DNA from: Halobacillus sp. Marseille-P3879
GTDB taxonomy: Bacteria > Bacillota > Bacilli > Bacillales > Halobacillaceae
Reading direction: 5' to 3'
Length of the DNA: 64,000 nucleotides
NCBI RefSeq assembly: GCF_900240285.1
Contig: NZ_OESS01000002.1
Span: 620,001-684,000, forward strand
The position numbers and the translations under genes are program-made. Below are positions 11,937 to 22,572 of this stretch, in pieces. Within the stretch, counting starts at the first letter, position 1. Each line of letters starts with the position of its first letter. The notes beneath the pieces are model-generated. The model worked only from the letters and a program-made list of their open reading frames with translations. It did no database searches and was not told the origin of the DNA.

Positions 11937-12410
11937 TTGAATCAAAACATAACAAGTGTTACACAGCAATTAGTGGAACCAATTTTAGAACAGATGAACT
12001 TAGAATTAGTCGAAGTAGAGTATAAAAAAGAGGGGAAAAACTGGTTTTTGCGTGTCTTTATTGATAAACCAGGAGGCGTAGACATTGAAGAGTGCGGTCA
12101 GGTTTCTGAGCTGCTTAGTGAAAAACTTGATGAAACGGATCCGATTGAGGGTGCCTACTTTCTGGAGGTTTCCTCCCCTGGAGCTGAACGACCTCTTAAA
12201 ACCCCGGCCGACTTCAAAAAGTATGAAGGGGAACACATTTATGTTAAATTATATGAACCCATGGACGGAGAGAAAGAATTTGAAGGAACTTTAGTAAGTT
12301 TCGAAAACGACGTTGCTGCGATTGAAATACGAATCAAAGCGCGCAGGAAAAAGCTTGAAGTACCATTTAACAAAATTGCCAAAGCTAATTTGGCTGTAAC
12401 TTTTAATTAA
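11937..12410 (+). CDS. rimP: Ribosome maturation factor RimP
   Basis: Cytoplasmic factor for 30S subunit maturation (157 aa, DUF150/RimP family). The N-terminal LELVEVEYKKEGKNWFLRVF and the central SPGAERPLK segments are characteristic. The start is TTG with an ideal AAGGAGGGA site. It is the first gene of the rimP-nusA-rnpM-ylxQ-infB-ylxP-rbfA operon, which links transcription elongation, translation initiation and ribosome assembly. Confidence 0.95.
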   Translation: MNQNITSVTQQLVEPILEQMNLELVEVEYKKEGKNWFLRVFIDKPGGVDIEECGQVSELLSEKLDETDPIEGAYFLEVSSPGAERPLKTPADFKKYEGEHIYVKLYEPMDGEKEFEGTLVSFENDVAAIEIRIKARRKKLEVPFNKIAKANLAVTFN

Positions 12411-12423
12411 GGGGGATAAACTC

Positions 12424-13524
12424 TTGAGTAGTGAACTATTTGATGCCATGAATTATTTAGAAAAGGAAAAAGGCATTGACAAAGATTTGTTGTTGGAGGC
12501 TTTAGAAGCAGCTCTTATATCAGCGTATAAGAAAAATTTTAACTCCGCAACAAACGTTCGTGTAGATATTAATGAAGAAGAGGGCAGCATGAAAGTGTTT
12601 GCCCGAAAAGTGATCGTAGAGGAAGTTATGGATCCACAGCAGGAAATTTCCCTTGAAGAGGCAAAAGAGAAGAATCCTAATTATGAAGTGGAAGATGTTA
12701 TTGAAGTCGAAGTAACTCCAATGGACTTTGGAAGAATTGCTGCGCAGGCAGCAAAACAGGTCGTTACCCAACGTGTACGGGAAGCTGAGCGTGGAATCAT
12801 ATATGGAGAATATGTAGATCGTGAAGAGGATGTTATGACAGGGATCATTCAGCGTAAAGATCCACGTTTTGTCTACGTAAACCTCGGGAAAATTGAAGCC
12901 AGACTTCCAGAAGGGGAACAAATGCCTACTGAAGTATATGAGGTTCATGATCGCCTTAAAGTGTTCGTCACTAAAGTTGAAAACAGTAACAAAGGCCCGC
13001 ATATTTATGTTTCCCGCACTCATCCCGGCCTTCTTAAACGATTATTTGAAATGGAAGTACCAGAAATTTATGATGGAACTGTAGAAGTCCGTTCAGTTGC
13101 ACGTGAGGCTGGGGACCGCTCAAAGATTTCAGTTTTCGCAGAGGATCCGGAAGTAGATCCGGTCGGTTCTTGTGTAGGACAGCGCGGGCAGCGGGTTCAG
13201 GCAATTGTTAATGAATTAAAAGGGGAAAAAATCGATATTGTGCAATGGTCGGAAGATCCGATCGAATATGTGTCCAATGCATTAAGCCCTTCTAAAGTCG
13301 TAGAAGTTCTGGTAGATGAAGAAGATAAAGCAACAACTGTAGTTGTACCGGATTACCAGCTTTCCCTGGCAATAGGCAAAAGGGGGCAGAATGCAAGACT
13401 TGCTGCTAAACTGACAGGTTGGAAAATTGATATCAAGAGTGAAAGTGAAGCATTAGAAGAAGGTATTATTACTGAGAATTCCTCAAAACAGGATTCTGAG
13501 TTAGAAGATTTAACGGAAGAGTAA
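12424..13524 (+). CDS. nusA: Transcription termination/antitermination factor NusA
   Basis: RNA-polymerase-associated elongation factor (366 aa). An N-terminal polymerase-binding domain (about 1-125), an S1 domain (about 130-200) and two KH domains (about 205-345) are in the expected order. [14 protein letters not shown] and [12 protein letters not shown] are the two KH GXXG regions. The acidic C-terminal repeats of proteobacterial NusA are absent, as normal for Firmicutes. The start is TTG preceded by AAGGGGGA. NusA often controls its own operon, and hairpins before rimP would allow that here. Confidence 0.97.
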   Translation: MSSELFDAMNYLEKEKGIDKDLLLEALEAALISAYKKNFNSATNVRVDINEEEGSMKVFARKVIVEEVMDPQQEISLEEAKEKNPNYEVEDVIEVEVTPMDFGRIAAQAAKQVVTQRVREAERGIIYGEYVDREEDVMTGIIQRKDPRFVYVNLGKIEARLPEGEQMPTEVYEVHDRLKVFVTKVENSNKGPHIYVSRTHPGLLKRLFEMEVPEIYDGTVEVRSVAREAGDRSKISVFAEDPEVDPVGSCVGQRGQRVQAIVNELKGEKIDIVQWSEDPIEYVSNALSPSKVVEVLVDEEDKATTVVVPDYQLSLAIGKRGQNARLAAKLTGWKIDIKSESEALEEGIITENSSKQDSELEDLTEE

Positions 13525-13536
13525 GGAGGGGGGGCG

Positions 13537-13812
13537 ATGGCCCGTTCCAGAAAACAGCCATTACGTAAATGTGTGGTTACTCAAGAGATGAAGCCTAAAA
13601 AAGAGCTCATCCGCGTTGTTCGAAACAAAGACGGAGAAGTTTTTGTGGATCAAACCGGAAAACAGAACGGCCGGGGGGCTTATGTATCAAAAAGCCTTGA
13701 TGTAATAAAGCAAGCAGAGCAAAAACAATCTTTGAACCGTCATTTAAATACGAAAGTAGATATGTCCGTTTATGAAGATTTAAGAAAAGCAGTAGAGGAT
13801 TCATCTTCATGA
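13537..13812 (+). CDS. rnpM: RNase P modulator / YlxR-family RNA-binding protein
   Basis: Small basic protein (91 aa) of the YlxR (DUF448) family. The B. subtilis member has been reported to bind RNase P RNA and modulate its activity. It shows the conserved [19 protein letters not shown] start and [10 protein letters not shown] motif. It follows nusA by 12 bases with AAGGAGGGGGGG and overlaps ylxQ by four bases. It probably acts in RNA processing; the RNase P link comes from the family, not from this sequence. Confidence 0.9.
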   Translation: MARSRKQPLRKCVVTQEMKPKKELIRVVRNKDGEVFVDQTGKQNGRGAYVSKSLDVIKQAEQKQSLNRHLNTKVDMSVYEDLRKAVEDSSS

Positions 13813-14120
13813 GCCAGTATCTTAACCTTCTAGGCATTGCTCTTCGTGCTGGTAAATTAACATTAGGTGAAGAACAGATTGTTAAAGAGATTCAAAACAA
13901 GCGGGCAAAGCTTGTGTTACTTGCTAATGATACAGGTAAACAAACAAAAAAGAAGCTGACTGATAAGTGCAGCTTTTATCATATACCCTGCTATGTAGTG
14001 GATGATCGTGAAACTCTTTCACAATCCATAGGTAAGTCAGGGAGAGTCGCGATCGCAGTTCTGGATCAAGGATTTGCGAAAAAGTTGCAATCGCTGCTCG
14101 ATGAATCTATTCGGGGGTGA
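13809..14120 (+). CDS. ylxQ: L7Ae-family kink-turn RNA-binding protein YlxQ
   Basis: 103-aa member of the L7Ae/L30e/S12e/Gadd45 family. Bacterial relatives bind kink-turn RNAs. The [17 protein letters not shown] start and [17 protein letters not shown] segment are typical. Its ATG overlaps the rnpM stop (ATGA), so translation is probably coupled. The role in the nusA-infB operon is not well established. Confidence 0.9.
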   Translation: MSQYLNLLGIALRAGKLTLGEEQIVKEIQNKRAKLVLLANDTGKQTKKKLTDKCSFYHIPCYVVDDRETLSQSIGKSGRVAIAVLDQGFAKKLQSLLDESIRG

Positions 14121-14124
14121 ACGT

Positions 14125-16200
14125 ATGAGTAAAATGCGCGTATATGAATATGCCAAAAAGAATGAACTTTCTAGTAAACAGGTAATTGATAAATTAAAAG
14201 AAATGAATGTGGAAGTTTCCAATCATATGTCGACAGTGGAAAACGATGTAAAAGGAAAATTAGATCAGGCTTTCGGCAAAAGTCAATCACAAGCTAAGCC
14301 AGCAAACAACAAGCCAGCCGGAAACCAGCAGAAACAGCAGCCTAAAGGTAAAAATAACAATAAAAGCGGCAAGTCAAACAGGAAGAACCAGCGACCGCCG
14401 CAAAAACAGCATGGCTCTAAAAATGACAAGCCTAAGCAAAAACAAACGCCAGAAAAAATTACGTACTCCGGTTCTCTTACAGTAAGTGAACTGGCCAAAA
14501 AGCTGAATAAAGACTCTACAGAGATTATTAAAAATTTGATGATGCTTGGGGTTATGGCTACTAAAAATCAGGATCTTGATGCTGATTCAATCGAATTAAT
14601 CTGCGCTGAATATAATGTAGAAGTGGAAGAGGAAGTATTGGTGGATGAAACTGATATTGAAAATCTGACTGTAGAAGATGCTCCCGAAGATCTTCTGGAA
14701 CGTCCGGCAGTCGTAACAATCATGGGGCACGTTGACCACGGGAAAACTACACTGCTTGATTCTATACGCCATACGAAAGTAACCGAAGGTGAAGCCGGAG
14801 GTATAACTCAGCATATCGGAGCTTATCAAGTGGAGGAAAATGATAAAAAAATTACTTTCCTGGATACGCCTGGTCACGCTGCTTTTACAAGTATGCGTTC
14901 ACGCGGCGCTCAAGTTACTGATATCGCCATTCTGGTCGTAGCTGCAGACGACGGGGTTATGCCGCAGACGAGAGAAGCTATAAATCACGCCAAGGCTGCA
15001 GAAGTTCCAATTATCGTTGCTGTTAATAAAATGGATAAAGAAGGAGCAAATCCAGACCGTATTATGCAGGAGTTAATGGAATATGAATTAATTTCTGAAG
15101 ATTTCGGTGGAGATACAATTTTTGTAAAAATGTCTGCAATCCAGGGTGAAGGTATTGATGAACTGCTTGAGATGATTGTGTTAGTGTCAGAAATGGAAGA
15201 GTTTAAAGCCAATCCGAACCGCCCGGCATTTGGTACAGTTATTGAAGCTGAACTAGATAAGGGACGCGGACCTGTGGCCACGCTTCTTGTGCAAAACGGG
15301 ACACTAAATGTAGGAGATGCGATTGTCGTCGGGAACACATACGGACGTGTCCGTGCTATGGTTAACGATTTAGGCCGCCGAGTAAAAACAGCTGCACCTT
15401 CTACCCCTGTAGAAATTACCGGCTTAAACAACGTCCCGCAAGCTGGAGATCGATTCCTTGTTTTTGAGGATGAGAAAAAAGCACGCTCTATTGGGGAGGC
15501 CCGTGCTCAGAAACAGCTTGAAGCGGATAGAAGCTCTACGGCCAAAGTCAGCCTTGATGATTTGTTTAGTCAAATCAAAGAAGGAGAAATTAAGGATATT
15601 AACTTGATTCTAAAAGGTGATGTACAAGGATCTGTGGAAGCTCTCGCAGGCTCTCTGGAAAAAATCGAAGTCGAAGGCGTAAAAGTTAAAATCATTCACA
15701 CCGGAGTGGGAGCAATTACAGAATCTGATATTTCGTTAGCTGCTGCTTCCAATGCGATTGTAATTGGTTTTAATGTTCGTCCTGACGGGAATGCTAGAAA
15801 GGCGGCAGAATCAGAAGATGTAGAAATCCGTCTCCATAACATTATTTATAAAGTAATGGAGGAGATCGAGGCGGCCATGAAAGGGATGCTTGACCCCGAA
15901 TATGAAGAGAAAATTATCGGTCAGGTTGAAGTACGGGAAATCTTTAAAGTATCTAAGATTGGCACGATCGCTGGTTCATACGTTACAGATGGTAAAATCA
16001 CCCGTAATTCAGGAATACGAGTCATTCGTGATGGCGTAGTTATTTACGAAGGTGAAATAGATGCACTCAAACGTTATAAAGACGATGCCAAAGAAGTCAT
16101 GCAAGGTTATGAGTGTGGAATCACAGTTAAGAACTTTAATGATTTGAAAGTAGGCGACATTATCGAGCCGTATGTTATGGAAGAGATTGAACGCACATGA
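14125..16200 (+). CDS. infB: Translation initiation factor IF-2
   Basis: GTPase that places initiator tRNA on the 30S subunit and promotes subunit joining. At 691 aa it has an N-terminal IF2N helix, a low-complexity basic linker rich in Q, K and N (about 50-120), a second IF2N, the GTPase (GHVDHGKTT near residue 201, [17 protein letters not shown]), then the beta-barrel and C-terminal domains. I chose the ATG at 14125 with TCGGGGGTGA upstream; the longer open frame overlaps ylxQ and lacks a ribosome site. Confidence 0.97.
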   Translation: MSKMRVYEYAKKNELSSKQVIDKLKEMNVEVSNHMSTVENDVKGKLDQAFGKSQSQAKPANNKPAGNQQKQQPKGKNNNKSGKSNRKNQRPPQKQHGSKNDKPKQKQTPEKITYSGSLTVSELAKKLNKDSTEIIKNLMMLGVMATKNQDLDADSIELICAEYNVEVEEEVLVDETDIENLTVEDAPEDLLERPAVVTIMGHVDHGKTTLLDSIRHTKVTEGEAGGITQHIGAYQVEENDKKITFLDTPGHAAFTSMRSRGAQVTDIAILVVAADDGVMPQTREAINHAKAAEVPIIVAVNKMDKEGANPDRIMQELMEYELISEDFGGDTIFVKMSAIQGEGIDELLEMIVLVSEMEEFKANPNRPAFGTVIEAELDKGRGPVATLLVQNGTLNVGDAIVVGNTYGRVRAMVNDLGRRVKTAAPSTPVEITGLNNVPQAGDRFLVFEDEKKARSIGEARAQKQLEADRSSTAKVSLDDLFSQIKEGEIKDINLILKGDVQGSVEALAGSLEKIEVEGVKVKIIHTGVGAITESDISLAAASNAIVIGFNVRPDGNARKAAESEDVEIRLHNIIYKVMEEIEAAMKGMLDPEYEEKIIGQVEVREIFKVSKIGTIAGSYVTDGKITRNSGIRVIRDGVVIYEGEIDALKRYKDDAKEVMQGYECGITVKNFNDLKVGDIIEPYVMEEIERT

Positions 16201-16475
16201 TTTTAAGTGCTGAGGTGGAATGCATTCTCTATGACGCCCAGTCTTTAAAACAAAAGCGTTCCGTTCTAAAGAGGATTCAAACGAGGCTGACAAACGAATA
16301 TAATATTGCTGTCAGTGAATTGGAATTTCAAGATCTCTGGCAGCGCACCTGCATAGGGATTGTAACGATTGCAAGCAGCAAAGTGATTGCGGAACAAACC
16401 ATGCAACAAGCGTTGGCCTTAATTGATTCATTTCCTGAGATTGAACGAACAAACACTTTAACTGAATGGTTGTAA
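16197..16475 (+). CDS. ylxP: DUF503 family protein YlxP
   Basis: 92-aa protein of the YlxP/DUF503 family, small ferredoxin-like-fold proteins nearly always encoded between infB and rbfA. It shows [16 protein letters not shown] and the central [16 protein letters not shown] segments. Its ATG overlaps the infB stop (ATGA). A role in ribosome assembly or translation is inferred from context only; no catalytic motif is visible. Confidence 0.88.
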   Translation: MILSAEVECILYDAQSLKQKRSVLKRIQTRLTNEYNIAVSELEFQDLWQRTCIGIVTIASSKVIAEQTMQQALALIDSFPEIERTNTLTEWL

Positions 16476-16501
16476 TGTTGTGGTTGAAGAGGTGAGTGAA
16501 T

Positions 16502-16852
16502 ATGAACGATTTACGTGCTAACCGTGTAGGGGAGCAAATGAAAAAAGAACTAACTGATATTATCAGTAAGAAAATCAAGGACCCAAGAGTAGGTTTTGTA
16601 ACGGTTACAGAGGTTAAAGTGACGGGCGACCTGCAGCAGGCGAAAGTTTTTATCTCTGTACTCGGCGATGACAAACAAAAGCACGATACCCTCGTGGGTC
16701 TTGCTAAAGCAAAAGGTTTTATTCGTTCAGAGATTGGGCAAAGAATTCGTCTTAGAAAAACACCTGAGATCACGTTTGAATTCGACGAAGCCATTGAACG
16801 GGGTAACAGAATTGAAACAATTCTTAAGGATTTGAATGATACGGACGATTAA
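16502..16852 (+). CDS. rbfA: Ribosome-binding factor A
   Basis: Cold-shock-related 30S maturation factor (116 aa) with a KH-like fold. [30 protein letters not shown] and [14 protein letters not shown] are family hallmarks. ATG at 16502 is preferred over the in-frame GTG at 16496 because AGAGGTG lies at the right distance. It ends the nusA operon and is followed by a strong terminator. Confidence 0.96.
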   Translation: MNDLRANRVGEQMKKELTDIISKKIKDPRVGFVTVTEVKVTGDLQQAKVFISVLGDDKQKHDTLVGLAKAKGFIRSEIGQRIRLRKTPEITFEFDEAIERGNRIETILKDLNDTDD

Positions 16853-16894
16853 TCCATTCTCTAATGATCCCCTTTTACTGGTCATTGACTATTT

Positions 16895-16925
16895 AAATCC
16901 GTGCTGCTTTAGCACGGATTTCTTA
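16895..16925 (+). terminator. Terminator after rbfA
   Basis: A perfect 11-bp stem, AAATCCGTGCT with AGCACGGATTT, has a 5-nt loop and ends in TTTCTTAG. Confidence 0.85.
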
Positions 16926-17037
16926 GTGTTCTTAAATACCATGAGATATTAAATTCAATTAACACCATAAAGACAATGCTGAACAAGTCGACCGCACTTT
17001 AGTTCTGCATGATCTTTTATTGAAGGGATGCAGTAGT

Positions 17038-17934
17038 ATGAACGGTATTTTACCATTATGGAAAGAGAAAGGGTTTACTTCTCATGACTGCGTAAGCAAA
17101 GCAAGAGGAATGCTGAAAACGAAGAAAATCGGCCATACTGGAACTCTTGATCCTGAAGTGGAGGGGGTGCTTCCTCTGTGTATCGGTAAAGCCACCAGGA
17201 TCGTGCCTTTTTTAACAGATACAGATAAAGTATATGAAGCTGTCGTGACACTAGGAAGTGCAACAGAGACTGAAGATGCCCATGGGGAAGTAATTGAAAC
17301 TCGTCCGGTTCAACATCCTCCTGCTATAGAAGAGATTGAACAAACCATTCACCAATTTAAAGGGGAAATAACCCAGATTCCGCCTATGTATTCTGCTGTT
17401 AAAGTAAATGGGAAACGGTTATATCAGTATGCCCGGGAAGGAATTAAAGTAGAGCGCCCTGAAAGAAACGTCGCTATTAAAGAGATCATACTTGATAAAG
17501 AGTCAGTTGTCTTTGATGGAGACAGTTTAAATTTTAAAGTAATGGTAACTTGTTCAAAAGGTACATATATACGGACGCTGTGTGTGGATATTGGTAAGGC
17601 ATTAGGGTATCCAGCCCATATGTCTTCACTCATTCGTTTCAGTACGGGAGGCATTAGCAAGGAGCAGTGTTATACCTTTTCTCAACTTCAACAATTAGTA
17701 GATACAAGAGCGATAGAAGAAGCTTTATTACCAATTAGTGAAGGGCTAACTCATCTTAACAAAATGCATATTAATGAAGATGAGCGATTTGCCTTTGAGC
17801 ACGGTCAGGTACTTCCCCGACCAAAGAATGCCCAAAATGATCCATTTGTTGTAATATGTAATAAAGAAGTGGTTGCCATTTATCAGCAGCATCCTTCAAA
17901 ACCTGATAAAATTAAACCAATGCGAGTATTTTGA
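17038..17934 (+). CDS. truB: tRNA pseudouridine(55) synthase
   Basis: Makes pseudouridine 55 in the T-loop of tRNAs. The catalytic aspartate is in GHTGTLDPE (D38 from ATG 17038). YSAVKVNGKRLYQYAREG and CSKGTYIRTL are conserved RNA-contact segments. Length is 298 aa. ATG 17038 has AAGGGATG upstream; a TTG at 17020 would extend the protein without family support. The gene is probably co-transcribed with ribF 19 bases downstream. Confidence 0.96.
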   Translation: MNGILPLWKEKGFTSHDCVSKARGMLKTKKIGHTGTLDPEVEGVLPLCIGKATRIVPFLTDTDKVYEAVVTLGSATETEDAHGEVIETRPVQHPPAIEEIEQTIHQFKGEITQIPPMYSAVKVNGKRLYQYAREGIKVERPERNVAIKEIILDKESVVFDGDSLNFKVMVTCSKGTYIRTLCVDIGKALGYPAHMSSLIRFSTGGISKEQCYTFSQLQQLVDTRAIEEALLPISEGLTHLNKMHINEDERFAFEHGQVLPRPKNAQNDPFVVICNKEVVAIYQQHPSKPDKIKPMRVF

Positions 17935-17953
17935 TCTTAAGCAGGTGAGTAAA

Positions 17954-18883
17954 ATGAAAACCATTTATTTAAGTGAAAAAGACACGGCACCTGAGCTTCC
18001 ACCCTGTGCTTTAGCCGTCGGATTTTTTGATGGAGTGCATAAAGGGCATCAGCGTGTCATTTTAACCGCAAAAAGTAAAGCCGAAGAGCTGGGAATTCAA
18101 AGTGCAGTAATGACTTTTGATCCCCATCCATCAGTGGTTTTAAACCAGAAAGTAAAGCATGCGAAATATATCACTCCTCTGGCGGAAAAAGAATTGATTT
18201 TGAATTCTTTGGGGATTGATGTTTTATTTGTCGTTCATTTTGACCGGAAGCTTGCATCGTTGTCTCCGCAAAACTTTGTTGAAAAATTTTTCATTTCCCT
18301 TAATGTCCGCCATGTCGTGGCGGGCTTTGACTTCAGTTTTGGTTTTAAAGGACAAGGGTCCATGAAGCTGCTTCCTGAATACGCTAATAACCGTTTTACT
18401 ACTACTACGGTAGAGAAAGTAACGGAAAATGATGAGAAAATTAGTTCAACAAGAATCCGACGGCTTCTCGATAAAGGTGATACATCGAAAGTTGGACAAT
18501 TATTAGACCGCCCATATTCTATTACTGGTGAAGTTATTTCCGGGGACCAGCGTGGACGCACAATTGGTTATCCTACAGCCAATGTAAGCATAAATGCTGA
18601 TTATTATATGCCAAAAAACGGTGTATACGCTGTGAAAGTTATGTTGAATGGGAAAGAATACAATGGAATGGCAAATCTAGGATTTAAACCAACGTTTAGT
18701 AACGAAGAGGTCAAATTCCTTGAGGTTCATATGTTTGATTTTAACGAGGACATATATGGCTGTCGAATAAGCGTTCTCTTTTATGAATATATCCGTGAGG
18801 AAGTTAAGTTTGACGGCATTGAAGCGCTTGTTGTTCAGCTTCATGCTGATGAACTGAAAGCAAGGGGATTACTGGAATACTAA
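17954..18883 (+). CDS. ribF: Bifunctional riboflavin kinase / FAD synthetase
   Basis: Converts riboflavin to FMN and FMN to FAD (309 aa). The N-terminal nucleotidyltransferase half has GFFDGVHKGHQ (residues 23-33) and the ISSTRIR motif. The C-terminal kinase half has GRTIGYPTANV. In B. subtilis the equivalent gene is ribC. A longer frame overlaps truB, but the ATG at 17954 has a GCAGGTGAG site and gives normal length. No FMN riboswitch is visible upstream. Confidence 0.96.
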   Translation: MKTIYLSEKDTAPELPPCALAVGFFDGVHKGHQRVILTAKSKAEELGIQSAVMTFDPHPSVVLNQKVKHAKYITPLAEKELILNSLGIDVLFVVHFDRKLASLSPQNFVEKFFISLNVRHVVAGFDFSFGFKGQGSMKLLPEYANNRFTTTTVEKVTENDEKISSTRIRRLLDKGDTSKVGQLLDRPYSITGEVISGDQRGRTIGYPTANVSINADYYMPKNGVYAVKVMLNGKEYNGMANLGFKPTFSNEEVKFLEVHMFDFNEDIYGCRISVLFYEYIREEVKFDGIEALVVQLHADELKARGLLEY

Positions 18884-19048
18884 GTCTAAGCGGAAAAGCG
18901 TAAGGCTCACAGTAAAATTCTCCTTTTTCCTTGCAATTTACCGCTAAAAATTGTACCCTTTAATATGGAACCTTCGCTTGGCGGAACGTAACTCCGGCGT
19001 CCGCTCGGGGAATGGGAATTCTAAATTTTTATAGGAGGTGTAGCTATA
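18884..19048 (+). promoter_or_regulatory. Candidate structured leader of rpsO
   Basis: This 165-base region holds a GC-rich hairpin at 18981-19004 (GCGGA, bulged A, CG, 9-nt loop, CG, TCCGC) followed by a G-rich stretch. Autoregulatory leaders bound by S15 have been described in Bacillaceae such as Geobacillus. Whether this belongs to that class was not established. Confidence 0.4.
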
Positions 19049-19318
19049 ATGGCTATCACACAAGAACGTAAGCAGGAATTAATCAATGAGTACAAAACTC
19101 ACGAAAATGACACAGGATCTGCAGAAGTACAGATTGCTGTTCTTACTGAACAAATCACGAACTTGAATGAGCACTTGCGTACGCATAAGCAAGATCACCA
19201 TTCTCGTCGTGGACTGCTTAAAATGGTAGGTAGACGCCGTAACTTACTCAACTACCTGCGTAATAAAGACATTACACGTTACCGTGAGTTAATTAAGAGC
19301 CTTGGTCTACGTCGCTAA
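19049..19318 (+). CDS. rpsO: 30S ribosomal protein S15
   Basis: 89-aa S15, which binds the central domain of 16S rRNA early in 30S assembly. [20 protein letters not shown] and [25 protein letters not shown] are near-invariant. The ribosome site is AGGAGGTG. It is followed by a terminator and then pnp, the usual order. Confidence 0.98.
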   Translation: MAITQERKQELINEYKTHENDTGSAEVQIAVLTEQITNLNEHLRTHKQDHHSRRGLLKMVGRRRNLLNYLRNKDITRYRELIKSLGLRR

Positions 19319-19328
19319 TGCAGAAGAG

Positions 19329-19358
19329 AAAAGCGGGAGTAAATCCCGCTTTTTCTGT
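19329..19358 (+). terminator. Terminator after rpsO
   Basis: AAAAGCGGGA pairs with TCCCGCTTTT around GTAAA and runs into a T-rich tail. Confidence 0.9.
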
Positions 19359-19434
19359 ATGTTTACATAAAATAAGTGTAAACTGTTTGATATATTCTAT
19401 TATTTATTGGTGATTGAGAGGAGTAAAATACTTT

Positions 19435-21552
19435 ATGGCAGAAGAAAATCAAGTGTTTTCTATTGATGTAGCCGGTCGGACGTTTTCTGTAGAAGTAGGA
19501 GAACTGGCTAAGCAGGCCAGTGGTGCAGCCATGATTAAATATGGCGACACATCAGTTCTTTCTGCAGCAACCGGTTCTAGAGAACCTAAGGACTTACCGT
19601 TTTTTCCTTTGACGGTTAATTATGAAGAAAGATTATATGCGGTAGGTAAAATACCTGGAGGTTTTATAAAAAGAGAGGGTCGTCCGAGTGACAAAGCTGT
19701 ATTGGCTTCACGGTTAATTGACCGTCCTATTCGTCCTTTGTTCCCAGTTGGATTTAGAAACGACGTTCAGGTTATCAGTACAGTGATGAGTGTGGATCAG
19801 GACTGTTCTACCGAAATGGCAGCGATGCTGGGCTCATCTATTGCCCTGGGGATTTCAGATATTCCATTTGAAGGACCTATTGCCGGAGTCGTTGTAGGTC
19901 GAGTTAATGGAGAGTTTATTATTAATCCTACAGTAAAACAGCAGGAAGAAAGTGATATCGATCTGACCGTCGCAGGTACTAAAGACGCGATTAACATGGT
20001 GGAAGCAGGAGCACTCGAAGTTTCTGAAGAAGATATGCTTGAAGCCATCATGCTTGGTCATGAAGAAATTAAACGTCTTGTAGCCTTCCAGGAAGAAATT
20101 ATTGAAGCTGTCGGAAAAGAAAAGATGGAAGTCCAGCTGTTTGATCTTGATCAGGAACTCAAAGACAAAGTTGAGGATGAGGCGAGAGAGCCTTTAGTTA
20201 CCGCAATTAAGACTGAAGAGAAGAAAGCTCGTGAAGAAGCAATTGACGATGCAAAGAAAGCTATTGTAGAAGCTTATGAAGAGTTAGAAGCTGATGAAGA
20301 AACGATTAAACAAGTGAAATCCATCCTTGATAATATTGTTAAAGAAGAAGTGCGGCGTCTGATTACGAAAGAGAAAATCCGCCCTGATGGACGGGGAGTC
20401 GATGAGATCCGTAAACTTTCATCTCGAGTAGGTATTCTGCCCCGCACGCACGGTTCAGGATTGTTTACCCGTGGACAGACCCAGGCTTTAAGTATTTGCA
20501 CCTTAGGGGCGCTTGGGGATGTGCAGATTCTGGACGGACTGGACCTCGAAGAATCCAAGCGTTTTATGCACCATTACAATTTCCCGCATTATTCAGTAGG
20601 AGAGACGGGGCCAATCCGTGGACCTGGACGACGTGAAATAGGCCATGGAGCTTTAGGAGAACGTGCTTTGGAAGTGGTAATTCCTTCTGAGAAAGAATTT
20701 CCTTATACAATCCGCCTTGTTTCAGAAGTATTAGAGTCAAATGGTTCCACTTCCCAGGCTAGTATTTGTGCGAGTACGCTGGCTATGATGGATGCCGGTG
20801 TTCCATTAAAGGCACCAGTGGCAGGGATTGCTATGGGTCTTGTTAAGTCAGGAGAAGATTATACGATCTTAACTGATATTCAAGGTATGGAAGACTTTCT
20901 TGGGGACATGGACTTTAAAGTTGCAGGGACGGAAAAAGGGATTACTGCACTTCAAATGGACATTAAAATTGAAGGTCTTTCCCGTCAGATCTTAGAGGAA
21001 GCTCTTGAACAGGCTAAAAAAGGACGCATGGAGATTCTAAGCTCAATGATGGCTACTCTTCCAGAATCAAGAAGCGAACTTTCTCAGTACGCGCCTAAGA
21101 TTATGACTATGAAGATTAATCCTGATAAGATCCGCGATGTCATTGGGCCAAGCGGAAAACAGATTAATCAAATCATTGACGATACCGGCGTTAAAATTGA
21201 TATCGAGCAAGATGGCACGGTGTTCGTATCTTCTACCGATGCTGAGATGAATAAAGTAGCCATGAAGATTATTGAAGATATAGTTCGTGAAGTAGAGGCT
21301 GGGGAAGTTTATGAAGGAACGGTAAAACGTGTAGAGAAGTTTGGCGCATTTGTTGAACTGTTCAAAGGAAAAGAAGGTCTTGTGCATATTTCCGAACTGG
21401 CTGAGGAACGCATAGGTAAAGTTGAAGATGTCGTATCTGTCGGTGACTCAATTAAGGTGAAAGTAAAAGAAATTGATAAACAGGGCAGAATTAATTTGTC
21501 AAGAAAAGCAATTCTCATAGATGAGAAAAAAGCGAAAGAAACAACCGAGTAA
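19435..21552 (+). CDS. pnp: Polynucleotide phosphorylase
   Basis: 3'-5' phosphorolytic exoribonuclease of RNA decay (705 aa). Two RNase PH domains are separated by a helical linker (about 210-310). The second holds the active site region with [19 protein letters not shown] ([12 protein letters not shown]) and S1 ([17 protein letters not shown]) domains follow near the C-terminus. ATG 19435 has GAGAGGAG upstream. A short inverted repeat (GTTTACA with TGTAAAC, 19361-19383) lies in the leader. Confidence 0.97.
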   Translation: MAEENQVFSIDVAGRTFSVEVGELAKQASGAAMIKYGDTSVLSAATGSREPKDLPFFPLTVNYEERLYAVGKIPGGFIKREGRPSDKAVLASRLIDRPIRPLFPVGFRNDVQVISTVMSVDQDCSTEMAAMLGSSIALGISDIPFEGPIAGVVVGRVNGEFIINPTVKQQEESDIDLTVAGTKDAINMVEAGALEVSEEDMLEAIMLGHEEIKRLVAFQEEIIEAVGKEKMEVQLFDLDQELKDKVEDEAREPLVTAIKTEEKKAREEAIDDAKKAIVEAYEELEADEETIKQVKSILDNIVKEEVRRLITKEKIRPDGRGVDEIRKLSSRVGILPRTHGSGLFTRGQTQALSICTLGALGDVQILDGLDLEESKRFMHHYNFPHYSVGETGPIRGPGRREIGHGALGERALEVVIPSEKEFPYTIRLVSEVLESNGSTSQASICASTLAMMDAGVPLKAPVAGIAMGLVKSGEDYTILTDIQGMEDFLGDMDFKVAGTEKGITALQMDIKIEGLSRQILEEALEQAKKGRMEILSSMMATLPESRSELSQYAPKIMTMKINPDKIRDVIGPSGKQINQIIDDTGVKIDIEQDGTVFVSSTDAEMNKVAMKIIEDIVREVEAGEVYEGTVKRVEKFGAFVELFKGKEGLVHISELAEERIGKVEDVVSVGDSIKVKVKEIDKQGRINLSRKAILIDEKKAKETTE

Positions 21553-21560
21553 TAAAACAA

Positions 21561-21589
21561 GGAGACTGGTCAGCCAGTTTCTTTTTTTA
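21561..21589 (+). terminator. Terminator after pnp
   Basis: GAGACTGG pairs with CCAGTTTC (one G-U pair) around TCAG, followed by seven T. Confidence 0.88.
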
Positions 21590-21663
21590 TGTCTTTTTAC
21601 ATAAGCCACTTAGTATAAGGCTGTCCATTTACGCATAGACATGGAGTAAAGGGGGAGTGCCTG

Positions 21664-22572
21664 ATGAGTGGATTAATACGGCTTTTTGCAGCGATCATAT
21701 TAACTGCCACTTTGTTTGTCGTTACAATTAATTCCGCCAGTGAACCTGTAGCGAATACATCCTCCTTAGAAGAAACGATTAAACAAAAAGCGAAAGAATA
21801 TTATATGCCGCCAAAAGATGCATATATTGATAAAGTATGGAAAAAAACTCCTGGTCTCAATGGCAAGAAAGTAAACATAAAACAATCCTATCAAAACATG
21901 AAAAAAGACGGAGTATTTGATGAAAAGAAAATTGTTTACGATGAGGTTCCTCCATCCACTTCTCTAGGAGACCTTCCCTCTGCACCAATTTATCGAGGCA
22001 GCAGCGGGAAAGAGATGGTCAGTTTTCTCATTAATGTATCCTGGGGAGAAGAGTATATTCCTGAAATTCTCCAGGTATTAAATAAACACAAAATAAAAGC
22101 AAACTTTTTCATTGACGGGGCTTTTGCCAGGCAGAATAAAAAGTTAGTGACGATGATAGTAGAAGACGGCCATATAATAGGAAGTCACGGATATAATCAC
22201 CCTGATTTCTCTAAATTAGACTCGGCTGTGACAAGAGAGAACCTAACAAAAACAAATGAAATACTTGAAGCTTTTACAGATACGAAGGTTGAATTCTTTG
22301 CACCTCCGTCCGGCAGCTTTACTGACATTACAGTTAATGAAGCTGACGCCCTGGAAATGGAAACTATACTATGGTCTGTTGATACCATTGATTGGAAAAA
22401 ACCGACGAAGGATGTTCTCATACATCGTGTAATCTCTAAACTTCACAATGGAGCTACTATCCTTATGCATCCAACAAAGGTAACTTCTGAAAGTCTAGAT
22501 GAATTGATAACGCAGATTAAAAGTGATTACAGAATAGTGGATTTTCCTCAGTTAATTAGTGAGAAGCACTAA
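21664..22572 (+). CDS. ylxY: Polysaccharide deacetylase-like protein YlxY, degenerate first motif
   Basis: 302-aa protein with an N-terminal membrane anchor or signal (about residues 5-24) and a C-terminal NodB domain (about 115-295). The second zinc motif is present (H175, H179 in GSHGYNH), and VDTIDWKKP and LMHP match motifs 4 and 5. The motif 1 catalytic pair (TFDD in active enzymes) is replaced by NVSWGEE near 124-130. As far as I recall this is shared by the YlxY family, so activity may be altered or lost. ymxH follows. Confidence 0.88.
   Translation: MSGLIRLFAAIILTATLFVVTINSASEPVANTSSLEETIKQKAKEYYMPPKDAYIDKVWKKTPGLNGKKVNIKQSYQNMKKDGVFDEKKIVYDEVPPSTSLGDLPSAPIYRGSSGKEMVSFLINVSWGEEYIPEILQVLNKHKIKANFFIDGAFARQNKKLVTMIVEDGHIIGSHGYNHPDFSKLDSAVTRENLTKTNEILEAFTDTKVEFFAPPSGSFTDITVNEADALEMETILWSVDTIDWKKPTKDVLIHRVISKLHNGATILMHPTKVTSESLDELITQIKSDYRIVDFPQLISEKH

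Noticed and set aside
12520-13023. 167-codon minus-strand open frame inside nusA
   Set aside because: A shadow of the nusA reading frame; composition (rich in F, I, N) is typical of antisense translation.
14985-15431. 148-codon minus-strand open frame inside infB
   Set aside because: Antisense to the IF-2 GTPase region, no ribosome site or family similarity.
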